In this document: one piece after another, positions 34,899-42,351 of the stretch
How the letters are laid out: every line of letters starts with the position of its first letter
Position numbering within the stretch: position 1 is the first letter of the stretch
NCBI RefSeq assembly: GCF_014191495.1
Contig: NZ_JACHWR010000009.1
Coordinates: 1-43,894, forward strand
From: Nocardioides soli
Lineage (GTDB): Bacteria; Actinomycetota; Actinomycetes; Propionibacteriales; Nocardioidaceae
Direction of reading: 5' to 3'
Length of the DNA: 43,894 nucleotides
Notes under the pieces: generated by a model
What the model saw: the letters and a program-made list of their open reading frames with translations, nothing else
What the model was told of the DNA's origin: nothing
Databases searched by the model: none
Translations under genes and position numbers: made by a program

Positions 34899-36371
34899 CT
34901 ACCCCGCGAACCAGTTCTGGACTGCCGGCCGGATGTTGTGCCAGACGTGCTTGGTCTCGCGGTACTCGTCGAGACCGGCCTGCCCGAGCTCGCGGCCGAT
35001 GCCGGACTGCTTGTAGCCGCCCCACTCGGCCTGCGGCACGTACGGGTGGTAGTCATTGATCCACACGGTGCCCATCCGCAGCCGGGCGGCGACCCGCTGC
35101 CCCTTCCCGGCGTCCTGGGTCCAGACCGCGCCGGCCAGGCCGTAGATCGAGTCGTTGGCGATCCGCACCGCGTCGTCCTCGTCGGCGAACGTCTCGACGG
35201 TGAGCACCGGCCCGAAGGACTCGTCCTGGGTGACCGACATGTCGCTGCGACAGCCGTCGAGCACGGTCGGCAGGTAGTAGAACCCGTCGGCCAGCGCGGG
35301 GTCGGCCGGCCGGGCCCCGCCGCACCGGAGCACCGCGCCCTCGGCGAGGCCGCGCGCGACGTACGCCTCGACCTTGTCGCGATGCGCGGCGCTGGTGAGC
35401 GGCCCGGTCTCCGCCTTGTCGTCGAACGGGCCGCCGAGCCGGATCCGCTCCGCGCGCTCGACCAGTCGGTCGACGAACTCGTCGTGGATCTCCGCCTGGA
35501 CCAGCAGGCGCGCCCCGGCCGAGCAGACCTGACCGGAGTGCAGGAAGACGGCGGTCAGCGCGAAGTCGAGGGCGACGTCGAGGTCGGCGTCGGCGAACAC
35601 CACGTTGGGGTTCTTGCCGCCGAGCTCGAGCGCCACCCGCTTCACGGTGGCGGCCGCCCCGGCCATCAGCCGCCGGCCGGTCTCCAGGCCGCCGGTGAAG
35701 GAGACCAGGTCGACCCGCGGGTCGGTGGCCAGCGGCGCGCCCGCGGTGGCGCCGGCGCCGAGGACCAGGTTGCCGACGCCAGCCGGCAGGCCGGCCTCCT
35801 CGAGCACCCGCATCAGGTGGACCGCCGAGTGTGGGGTGATCTCGCTGGGCTTGAGCACGAACGTGTTGCCGGCCGCGAGGCACGGCGCGACCTTCCAGGA
35901 GACCTGGAGCAGCGGGTAGTTCCACGGGGTGATCAGCGCACAGACGCCGACCGGCTCGTGCACGATCCGGCTGACGACGTCGGGGTTGCCGGTGTCGACG
36001 ACGCGGCCGGCGTCCTCGGCGGCGACCCGGCCGTAGTGCCGGAACACGGAGACGACGTCGGCCACGTCGTACCGGCTCTCGACCAGGCGCTTGCCGGTGT
36101 CGAGCGACTCCAGTCGGGCGATCTCCTCGGTGTCGCGCTCGAGGAGGTCGGCGACGGCGAGCAGCAGGTCGCCGCGCTCGCGGCTCGAGGTCTGCGGCCA
36201 GCCGCCGTCGTGGAAGGCGTGGTACGCCGCGGCGATCGCGCGGTCGGTGTCCGCGGCGGTGGCCTCGTCGACCTCGCCGACGAGCGTGCCGTCGGCCGGG
36301 CACCGGATCTCACGGCGCGCTCCACCCGAAGCGCTTGCCCACGCGCCGTCCAGGTAGAGCTCGGGTACCAT
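34899..36371 (-). CDS. betB: Betaine aldehyde dehydrogenase
   Basis: A 490-residue NAD(P)-dependent aldehyde dehydrogenase turning betaine aldehyde into glycine betaine. Visible motifs: VCALITPWNYPLLQVSWKVAPCLAAG (substrate/cofactor pocket), VSFTGGLETGRRL, VALELGGKNPNVVF with the catalytic Glu, and SGQVCSAGARLLV with the catalytic Cys. The C-terminal GGYKQSGIGRELG matches BADH-type enzymes. ATG 36371 has GGGGAG 8 bases upstream; an upstream in-frame GTG is less likely. It is the first gene of a six-gene unit and lies directly below a GTTGCG...CGCAAC operator. ALDH substrate calls rest mainly on the betA and transporter neighbours. Confidence 0.9.
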   Translation of the reverse strand: MVPELYLDGAWASASGGARREIRCPADGTLVGEVDEATAADTDRAIAAAYHAFHDGGWPQTSSRERGDLLLAVADLLERDTEEIARLESLDTGKRLVESRYDVADVVSVFRHYGRVAAEDAGRVVDTGNPDVVSRIVHEPVGVCALITPWNYPLLQVSWKVAPCLAAGNTFVLKPSEITPHSAVHLMRVLEEAGLPAGVGNLVLGAGATAGAPLATDPRVDLVSFTGGLETGRRLMAGAAATVKRVALELGGKNPNVVFADADLDVALDFALTAVFLHSGQVCSAGARLLVQAEIHDEFVDRLVERAERIRLGGPFDDKAETGPLTSAAHRDKVEAYVARGLAEGAVLRCGGARPADPALADGFYYLPTVLDGCRSDMSVTQDESFGPVLTVETFADEDDAVRIANDSIYGLAGAVWTQDAGKGQRVAARLRMGTVWINDYHPYVPQAEWGGYKQSGIGRELGQAGLDEYRETKHVWHNIRPAVQNWFAG

Positions 36372-36399
36372 CCGAATCACTCCCCTGCGCGAGGTCAGA

Positions 36400-36416
36400 G
36401 TTGCGTATTGCGCAAC
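36400..36416. promoter_or_regulatory. IclR-type operator before betB
   Basis: GTTGCGTATTGCGCAAC has perfect arms GTTGCG/CGCAAC around TATTG and lies 29 bases before the betB ATG. A further half-site GCGCAAC (36429-36435), followed by CAGTTG, may be a second contact. The motif is shared with 27231 and 37325. Confidence 0.65.
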
Positions 36417-36537
36417 AAATTCCTCTCCGCGCAACCAGTTGTTGGTCCTGAGGATGGAGTGGGGTCACTCCCCCGTCAAGGGAAACGCCGAGATGTAACG
36501 CTCCGGTGACCTGCCCGACCAGTCCGGCGGGGCACCG

Positions 36538-37302
36538 TCAGCGGTGCCCCCAGCCGAGTCGGTGCGAGACCTCCTCGGCGGCCGCCGTCAGCAGGGTCAG
36601 CACCTCGTCGACCCGCGGCTCCGGGAGCCGGAACGTGGGCCCCGAGACGCTCATCGAGGCGACCACGTCGCCGTGGGCGTTGCGCACCGGCGCCGCCGCA
36701 GCGGTGAGCCCCTCCTCGAGCTCGTCGACGGCCACGGCGTACCCGCGCTCGCGCACCTCGGCCAGCTCGTCGCGGAGCTTGGCCTTCGTCGTGATCGTCA
36801 GCCGGGTGTAGCGGGCAAGGGTGCCGAGCATGTCGGCCAGCTGGTCCTCGTCGAGGCCGCTGAGCAGGACCTTGCCGTTGCTGGTCGCGTGCAGCGGGAT
36901 GTGCTGCCCGACCCAGTTGTGCGGCTGCAGCGCGGAGGAGCCCGCGATCTGGTCGAGGTAGAGCGCCGACCGGTCGGAGAGCACCGCGATGTTGACGGTC
37001 TCGCCGGTGTCGGCCGCCAGCTGCCGGCAGACCGGCCGCGCCTCCTGCACCAGGTCCAGCCGGGCGGTGGTGGCGCCGGCCAGCCGGAGCACGCCGACCC
37101 CGAGGCGGTAGCGCCCCCGGTCACTGGTCTGCTCCACCAGCCGGTGCGCCTCGAGCGTGGCGACGAGCCGGAACGCCGTGCTCTTGTGCACGCCCAGCTC
37201 GCCCGCGATCTCGGTGACTCCGGCCTCGCCGACCCGGGCGAGCACCTCGAGGACGGTCAGGGCACGGTCCACGGACTGGACCCCGACGGCGCCCTCGCTC
37301 AT
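36538..37302 (-). CDS. IclR-family regulator of the betaine locus
   Basis: A 254-residue regulator: an N-terminal winged helix (SVDRALTVLEVLARVGEAGV, then ELGVHKSTAFRLVATLEAHRLVEQ) and a C-terminal IclR effector domain ending near VSGPTFRLPEPRVDEVLTLL. ATG 37302 is chosen because a TACTCT -10 lies 6 bases upstream, giving a leaderless transcript; the open frame beyond runs through the operator. It is convergent in position with nothing and divergent from purU. The shared palindrome in its own promoter, before betB and before the dehydrogenase gene suggests it controls the choline/betaine genes and itself. The effector is unknown, possibly betaine, choline or dimethylglycine. Confidence 0.88.
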   Translation of the reverse strand: MSEGAVGVQSVDRALTVLEVLARVGEAGVTEIAGELGVHKSTAFRLVATLEAHRLVEQTSDRGRYRLGVGVLRLAGATTARLDLVQEARPVCRQLAADTGETVNIAVLSDRSALYLDQIAGSSALQPHNWVGQHIPLHATSNGKVLLSGLDEDQLADMLGTLARYTRLTITTKAKLRDELAEVRERGYAVAVDELEEGLTAAAAPVRNAHGDVVASMSVSGPTFRLPEPRVDEVLTLLTAAAEEVSHRLGWGHR

Positions 37303-37324
37303 GCCCGGAGAGTAGCGCAGGATT

Positions 37325-37361
37325 GTTGCGTATCGCAGAATGCGTTTCGGTTCACGCAACA
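37325..37361. promoter_or_regulatory. IclR-type operators between iclR and purU
   Basis: GTTGCGTATCGCAGAA (37325-37340) keeps the left arm and TAT core of the sites at 27231 and 36400. TGCGT (37341-37345) and ACGCA (37354-37358), extended to ACGCAACA, form a second looser palindrome. It overlaps the region just upstream of the iclR -10, as expected for autoregulation, and lies about 60 bases before the purU start. Confidence 0.55.
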
Positions 37362-37417
37362 CTCGGGGCAAGATGCTCGGAGCACATCGCGAGCACATCG
37401 GAAGGCGGCTGATCCCC

Positions 37418-38296
37418 GTGGCCTCTCTCGCCACCCCCACCATCGCGGCGGGTGACTATGTTCTCATCCTCTCGTGCCCGGACCGGCCCGGCATCGTGCA
37501 CGCCGTCTCCGGCTTCCTGGTCTCGCGCGGCGGCAACATCTTGGAGAGCCAGCAGTTCGGCGACCCGCTCACCCAGCGGTTCTTCATGCGCATCGACTTT
37601 GAGACCCCCGGGCCGATCGACGCAGACGCCATGCGGACGGCGTTCGCGCCCGTGGCCGCGGAGTTCGACATGAGCTTCGAGCTGTGGGACGCGACCGCGC
37701 CGTACCGCACGCTGATCATGGTCTCCAAGCACCTGCACTGCCTCAACGACCTGCTCTTCCGCGCGAGCACCGGCTCGCTGCAGATCGACATCCCCGCGGT
37801 GGTCTCCAACCATCCCGACGCCGAGGCGCTGGCGTCGTCGTACGGCATCCCCTTCCACCACGTGCCCGTCACGGCCGACACCAAGCCCGACGCCGAGGCC
37901 GAGCTGATGCGGCTGGTGGACAAGTACGAGGTGCACCTGGTGGTGCTGGCGCGCTACATGCAGGTGCTCTCCGACGACCTGTGCCGCCAGCTGTCGGGGC
38001 GGGCGATCAACATCCACCACTCGTTCCTGCCGAGCTTCAAGGGCGCCAAGCCCTACCACCAGGCCTTCGACCGCGGGGTGAAGCTGGTCGGCGCCACCGC
38101 CCACTACGTCACCGCCGACCTCGACGAGGGCCCGATCATCGAGCAGGACGTGATGCGGGTCGACCACACCTACGACCAGGCACAGCTGGTCTCCGCCGGC
38201 CGCGACGTCGAGGCGCAGGTGCTCTCCCGCGCCGTCCGCTGGCACTCCCAGTCGCGCGTGCTCCTCAACGGCTCGCGGACCGTCGTCTTCCGCTGA
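37418..38296 (+). CDS. purU: Formyltetrahydrofolate deformylase
   Basis: A 292-residue enzyme hydrolysing 10-formyl-THF to formate and THF. It has an N-terminal ACT domain (YVLILSCPDRPGIVHAVSGFLVSRGGNILES) and a C-terminal formyltransferase-fold domain with INIHHSFLPSFKGAKPYHQAFDRGVKLVGATAHYVTADLDEGPII, containing the catalytic Asn, His and Asp of the family. GTG 37418 gives the usual length; an upstream ATG at 37340 would lie inside the operator. In a locus that strips methyl groups onto THF, PurU would regenerate free THF, a role known for purU in betaine-degrading bacteria. It is divergent from iclR. Confidence 0.93.
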   Translation: MASLATPTIAAGDYVLILSCPDRPGIVHAVSGFLVSRGGNILESQQFGDPLTQRFFMRIDFETPGPIDADAMRTAFAPVAAEFDMSFELWDATAPYRTLIMVSKHLHCLNDLLFRASTGSLQIDIPAVVSNHPDAEALASSYGIPFHHVPVTADTKPDAEAELMRLVDKYEVHLVVLARYMQVLSDDLCRQLSGRAINIHHSFLPSFKGAKPYHQAFDRGVKLVGATAHYVTADLDEGPIIEQDVMRVDHTYDQAQLVSAGRDVEAQVLSRAVRWHSQSRVLLNGSRTVVFR

Positions 38297-38304
38297 CCGA
38301 CGCT

Positions 38305-38446
38305 GGTTGAGGTGCGAAGGCGCTCTGGCGCCTGAGCCTCGAAACCCGACGAGCGACGCACCACTGCCGCACCCGAGCATGCTTCTCGGCTCGCTAGGTT
38401 TCGAGGCTCCTCCGCTCGTTCCTCGCTCCGGAGCACCTCAACCACC
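38305..38446. repeat. Family A repeat pair at convergent purU/mttB ends
   Basis: One unit runs from GGTTGAGGTGCGAAGGCG (38305) to CTCGAAACC, with a GGCGCTCTGGCGCC hairpin. After about 50 bases comes an oppositely placed unit from GGTTTCGAGGCTCC (38397) to ACCTCAACCACC (38446) with a CTCCG...CGGAG core. It fills the gap between two convergent genes and could terminate both. The ends are the same as at 3039-3128, but the interiors differ. Confidence 0.85.
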
Positions 38447-38449
38447 GTG

Positions 38450-39889
38450 TCAGTCGCCGAGCTCCGCCCGCCGGCGTACGACGTAGGCCTCGAGCTCCTC
38501 GCGGATCGCGTCGTCGAGCGGCGGGGGCTCGTACTCGTCGAGCTTGCGCTGGTAGATCTCCCCGGCGCGGGCGGCGGTGTCCTTGGCGCCGCCGCGCATC
38601 CAGCGCTCGTAGTTGTCCGAGGAGGAGAGGAACGGGCGGTAGAAGCAGGTCCGGAAGCGCTCCATGGTGTGCATCGCGCCGAGGAAGTGGCCGCCGTGAC
38701 CGACCTCCTGGTGGGCGTCGAAGGCCAGCGACGCCTCGTCGATCTCCAGCGGCGTGAACTCGTGCTGGAGCATCTGCACCAGCTCCACGTCGATGATGAA
38801 CTTCTCGTAGCCCGACACCAGCCCGCCCTCGAGCCAGCCGGCGGAGTGCATCACCCAGTTGGCGCCGGCCAGGAACGTCGGCAGCAGCGTCATCATCGCC
38901 TCGTAGCCGGCCTGCGCGTCGGGCACCTGCGAGGAGGTGAGCCCGCCACCGGTGCGGAAGGGCAGCCCGAAGTGGCGCGCGATCTGGCCGGTGCAGAGCA
39001 GGCCGATGCCCGACTCGGGGGTCCCGAACGTCGGCGAGCCCGACTGCATGTCGATGTTGGAGAGGAACGACCCGAAGACCACCGGGCAGCCCGGGCGGAT
39101 CAGCTGCGAGAGCGCGATGCCGGACAGCGCCTCGGCCATCTGCTGCACCAGCGCGGCCGGGATCGTCACCGGTGACATCGCGCCCATCAGGATGAACGGC
39201 GTCAGGACGACGGGCTGGTTGGCCGCGGAGTACTCGAACTGCGCCTCGAGCATCCGGTCGTCCCAGCGCAGCGGGCTGTTGCAGTTGACCAGCGAGATGA
39301 GCGCCGGCGTCTCCTCGATCGCCTCGCGCGACCCGAAGAGGATCTCGGTCATCGCGATCGTGTCGCGGGCGTTCACCCCGGAGACGACGTTGCCCATGTA
39401 GACCTTGTCGGTCAGCGTCTGCAGCGCGTAGGTCATGTCGAGGTGCCGGCTGTCGAGCGGCGTGTCGTTGGGCTCGGTGACCACCCCGCCCGCCGAGTCG
39501 AGCGCACCGAAGGACTGCGCGAGCCGAGCGAAGTTGCGGAAGTCGTCCATGGTGCCGTCGCGGCGCACGTCGCCCTGGCGCACGAACGGCGGGCCGTAGA
39601 CGGCGCCGAAGGCCATCGCGTCGCCGCCGATGTGCACCGAGTGCTCGGGGTTGCGGGCCTGGAGGTCGAACTCACGAGGCGCCTTCGCCACCTGCTCCAG
39701 CACGAAGTCCGGGTCGAGGAAGACGGTGTCGCCCTCGACCTTCTGGCCGGCGGCCGCGAACAGGTCGCGGGCCCGGGCGTCCATGAACTCGACGCCGATC
39801 TCGCTGACCAGGCGCCGCCAGCCGGCGTCCAGCGTGGCCATCGCGTCCTCGGAGAGCACCTCGTAGCGCGGCATCTGGTTGCGGAACAT
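38450..39889 (-). CDS. MttB-family (non-pyrrolysine) corrinoid-dependent methyltransferase, probably glycine betaine type
   Basis: A 479-residue member of the trimethylamine methyltransferase superfamily. There is no in-frame amber codon, so it belongs to the non-pyrrolysine group that includes the glycine betaine methyltransferase MtgB of Desulfitobacterium. Family features include YEVLSEDAMATLDAGWRRLVSEIGVEF at the start, and LTPFILMGAMSPVTIPAALVQQ and GSFLSNIDMQSGSPTFGTPES in the barrel. It would move a methyl group from a quaternary amine to the corrinoid protein encoded at 40743. The neighbouring choline-to-betaine and dimethylglycine genes make betaine the best substrate guess; proline betaine or carnitine are alternatives. 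It is divergent from an IclR gene across a strong palindrome. Confidence 0.87.
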   Translation of the reverse strand: MFRNQMPRYEVLSEDAMATLDAGWRRLVSEIGVEFMDARARDLFAAAGQKVEGDTVFLDPDFVLEQVAKAPREFDLQARNPEHSVHIGGDAMAFGAVYGPPFVRQGDVRRDGTMDDFRNFARLAQSFGALDSAGGVVTEPNDTPLDSRHLDMTYALQTLTDKVYMGNVVSGVNARDTIAMTEILFGSREAIEETPALISLVNCNSPLRWDDRMLEAQFEYSAANQPVVLTPFILMGAMSPVTIPAALVQQMAEALSGIALSQLIRPGCPVVFGSFLSNIDMQSGSPTFGTPESGIGLLCTGQIARHFGLPFRTGGGLTSSQVPDAQAGYEAMMTLLPTFLAGANWVMHSAGWLEGGLVSGYEKFIIDVELVQMLQHEFTPLEIDEASLAFDAHQEVGHGGHFLGAMHTMERFRTCFYRPFLSSSDNYERWMRGGAKDTAARAGEIYQRKLDEYEPPPLDDAIREELEAYVVRRRAELGD

Positions 39890-39909
39890 CGCCCCTCCTG
39901 CTTAACCTC

Positions 39910-39937
39910 ATGATGTGGGACCACAGTTCCACATCAT
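39910..39937. promoter_or_regulatory. 28-bp palindromic operator between mttB-like and IclR genes
   Basis: ATGATGTGGGAC and GTTCCACATCAT form 12-base arms with one mismatch around CACA. The sub-motif TGGGACCAC is repeated directly at 39937-39945. It lies about 20 bases upstream of the methyltransferase ATG and 30 before the regulator GTG. TGTGG-n-CCACA palindromes are typical of IclR-family sites; the adjacent regulator is the obvious candidate. It does not resemble the GTTGCGTAT sites of the other IclR. Confidence 0.7.
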
Positions 39938-39966
39938 GGGACCACTGACCAGAGGGAAATATCGAC

Positions 39967-40742
39967 GTGGCACAGGCGAGGACAGAGTCGAGCACCGGCA
40001 CCCAGGCGGTCGACCGCGCCGCCGCGCTGGTGTCGACGGTGGTGCAGGCCGACGAGCCGCTCACCTTCGCCGAGCTCCAGGAGTCCAGCGGGCTCGCCAA
40101 GTCCACGACCTCGCGGATGCTGGCGGCCCTCGAGCGCGGCGGCCTCCTCGAGCGCGACCAGGACGGGTCGTACGTCGCGGGCAGTCTGTTCTGGCTCTAC
40201 GCCGCGCGCCACGACCCCTGGCAGGAGCTGGTCCGGCTGGCCCGGCCCGCGATGGAGCGGATCGGGGAGGAGACCTCCGAGACCGTGCACCTCTCGGTGA
40301 CGCGGGGCGAGAAGGTCGTCCAGGTCGCCCAGGTCGACAGCCGCTACCTGCTCGGCACCCGCGACTGGACCGAGATCGACGTCCCCGCGCACTCCTCCGC
40401 GCTCGGCAAGGTCTTCTACGCCTGGGGGGCGCTGCCGCTGCCCGAGGGCGATCTCGAGGCGCTGACCGACACGACCATCACCACGCCCGAGGCCCTGCGC
40501 CGCGACGGCGTCCGCACCCGCAAGCGCGGCTGGGCGGTCACCGACGGCGAGCTCGAGGTCGGCCTGACCGGCCTCGCCGTACCCGTCCACGGCGTGCACG
40601 GCGACGTGGTCGCCGCGCTCGGCGTCTCGGGACCCACCCCACGACTCGAGGACCGCCTCGAGACGCTCGGCAAGCACCTGTCGTCCCACGCCGCGCAGCT
40701 CTCCCAGCTGCTGCGCGGCCGAACACCCAAGGAGGGTGTGGC

Positions 40743-40746
<4 letters not shown>
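39967..40746 (+). CDS. IclR-family regulator of the methyltransferase genes
   Basis: A 259-residue regulator: helix-turn-helix segment TFAELQESSGLAKSTTSRMLAALERGGLLER, then an IclR effector domain with VPAHSSALGKVFYAWGALPLP and LTGLAVPVHGVHGDVVAALGVSG. The start is GTG 39967 with AGAGGG about 10 bases upstream. The stop overlaps the corrinoid protein gene by ATGA, so regulator, corrinoid protein, methyltransferase and activator form one operon, divergent from the mttB-like gene. The palindrome at 39910-39937 would let it control both directions. It is distinct from the IclR at 36538. Confidence 0.9.
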
Positions 40747-41404
<658 letters not shown>

Positions 41405-41408
<4 letters not shown>

Positions 41409-41479
41409 GCACCCCACGAAACTGCGGGCTTCCCCCGCTACGCTCCTCCAGCCCACACTTCCGCGGGGACCCCGCATGA
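41405..41479 (+). CDS. 24-residue repeat-encoded minigene (family B), corrinoid protein-methyltransferase junction
   Basis: Second copy of the 75-nt element seen at 32063-32137. ATG 41405 overlaps the corrinoid protein stop as ATGA, and the TGA at 41477-41479 overlaps the next gene's ATG as ATGA. The peptide begins MSTPRNCGLPPLRSSSP and differs from the other copy at four of 24 residues. Arms 41412-41430 and 41450-41468 pair at 15 of 19 positions. The sequence CCCGCATGAGCAC occurs at both ends (41400-41412 and 41471-41483), as if an insertion had duplicated the overlap. GGGGAC near the end could act as a Shine-Dalgarno for the next gene. Confidence 0.5.
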
Positions 41480-42345
41480 GCACGCTCCACACCGTCCTGC
41501 GGTCCGCCTCGAAGGAGGTCGTGATCGGGCACGACCAGCGCTTCTGCCTGATCGGCGAGCGGATCAACCCGACGGGGCGCCGGATCTTCCAGGAGCAGCT
41601 CCGCGCCGGGGACCTCTCGGCGATCGAGCGGGACGTCAAGGCGCAGGTCGAGGGCGGCGCCGACGTGCTCGACGTGAACATGGGCGTGCCGCTCACCGAC
41701 GAGCCCGAGCTGCTGGCGCAGGCGATCCGGATGGTGCAGTCGCTCACGGACCTGCCGGTCTGCATCGACTCCTCCGTCGTCGAGGCGCTGGAGGCGGGGC
41801 TCTCGGCGTACGAGGGTCGGGCGCTGGTCAACTCGGTCACCGCCGAGGACGAGCGGCTCGCGGCGGTGCTGCCGCTGGTGAAGAAGCACGACGCGGCGAT
41901 CATCGCGCTCCCCAACGACGAGGACGAGATCCCGATGGCGGCCGACAAGCGGCTCGACCTCACCGCGAAGATCATCCGGGTCGCGACCGAGGAGTACGGC
42001 ATCGCCAAGGCCGACATCGTCATCGACCCGCTGGCGATGCCGATCGGCGCCGACACCACGACGTCGCTGGTCACCTTCGAGACGATGCGCCGGATCCGCG
42101 ACGAGCACGGCGTGAACATGACCTGCGGCGCCTCGAACACGTCGTTCGGCATGCCCGACCGGCACACGCTCGGCGCCGCCTGGCTGCCGATGGCGATGAC
42201 CGCCGGGCTGACCAGCGCGATCATGGACGCCCGCACGCCGCAGATCGTCGACGCGGTCAAGGCCGCCGACGTCTTCCTCGGCCACGACGAGTGGGGCATG
42301 GCCTGGATCGCCGCCCACCGCGCGAAGGCGGCCGCGACGACATGA
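41476..42345 (+). CDS. Methyltetrahydrofolate:corrinoid methyltransferase (MtgA/MtvA type)
   Basis: A 289-residue pterin-binding TIM-barrel protein related to dihydropteroate synthase and the MetH folate domain. LIGERINPTGRRIFQEQLRAGDLSAIERDVKAQVEGGADVLDVNMG is the pterin-binding start; VCIDSSVVEALEAGLSAYEGRALVNSVTAED and VIDPLAMPIGAD, CGASNTSFGMP follow the family. It would transfer the methyl group between the corrinoid protein and THF; with the MttB-like protein as donor the likely product is methyl-THF. It is too short for MetH and is not folate-biosynthetic FolP. The ATG overlaps the stop of the repeat minigene; the activator gene follows 6 bases later. Confidence 0.9.
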   Translation: MSTLHTVLRSASKEVVIGHDQRFCLIGERINPTGRRIFQEQLRAGDLSAIERDVKAQVEGGADVLDVNMGVPLTDEPELLAQAIRMVQSLTDLPVCIDSSVVEALEAGLSAYEGRALVNSVTAEDERLAAVLPLVKKHDAAIIALPNDEDEIPMAADKRLDLTAKIIRVATEEYGIAKADIVIDPLAMPIGADTTTSLVTFETMRRIRDEHGVNMTCGASNTSFGMPDRHTLGAAWLPMAMTAGLTSAIMDARTPQIVDAVKAADVFLGHDEWGMAWIAAHRAKAAATT

Positions 42346-42351
42346 CCTGCC

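Noticed and set aside
33390..36509. A 1039-codon plus-strand frame opposite betA and betB
   Set aside because: Antisense shadow of two clearly identified enzymes.
38450..39889. MttB homologue considered as a pyrrolysine protein
   Set aside because: The gene reads through at full length without an in-frame TAG, and no pyrrolysine genes are in the window.
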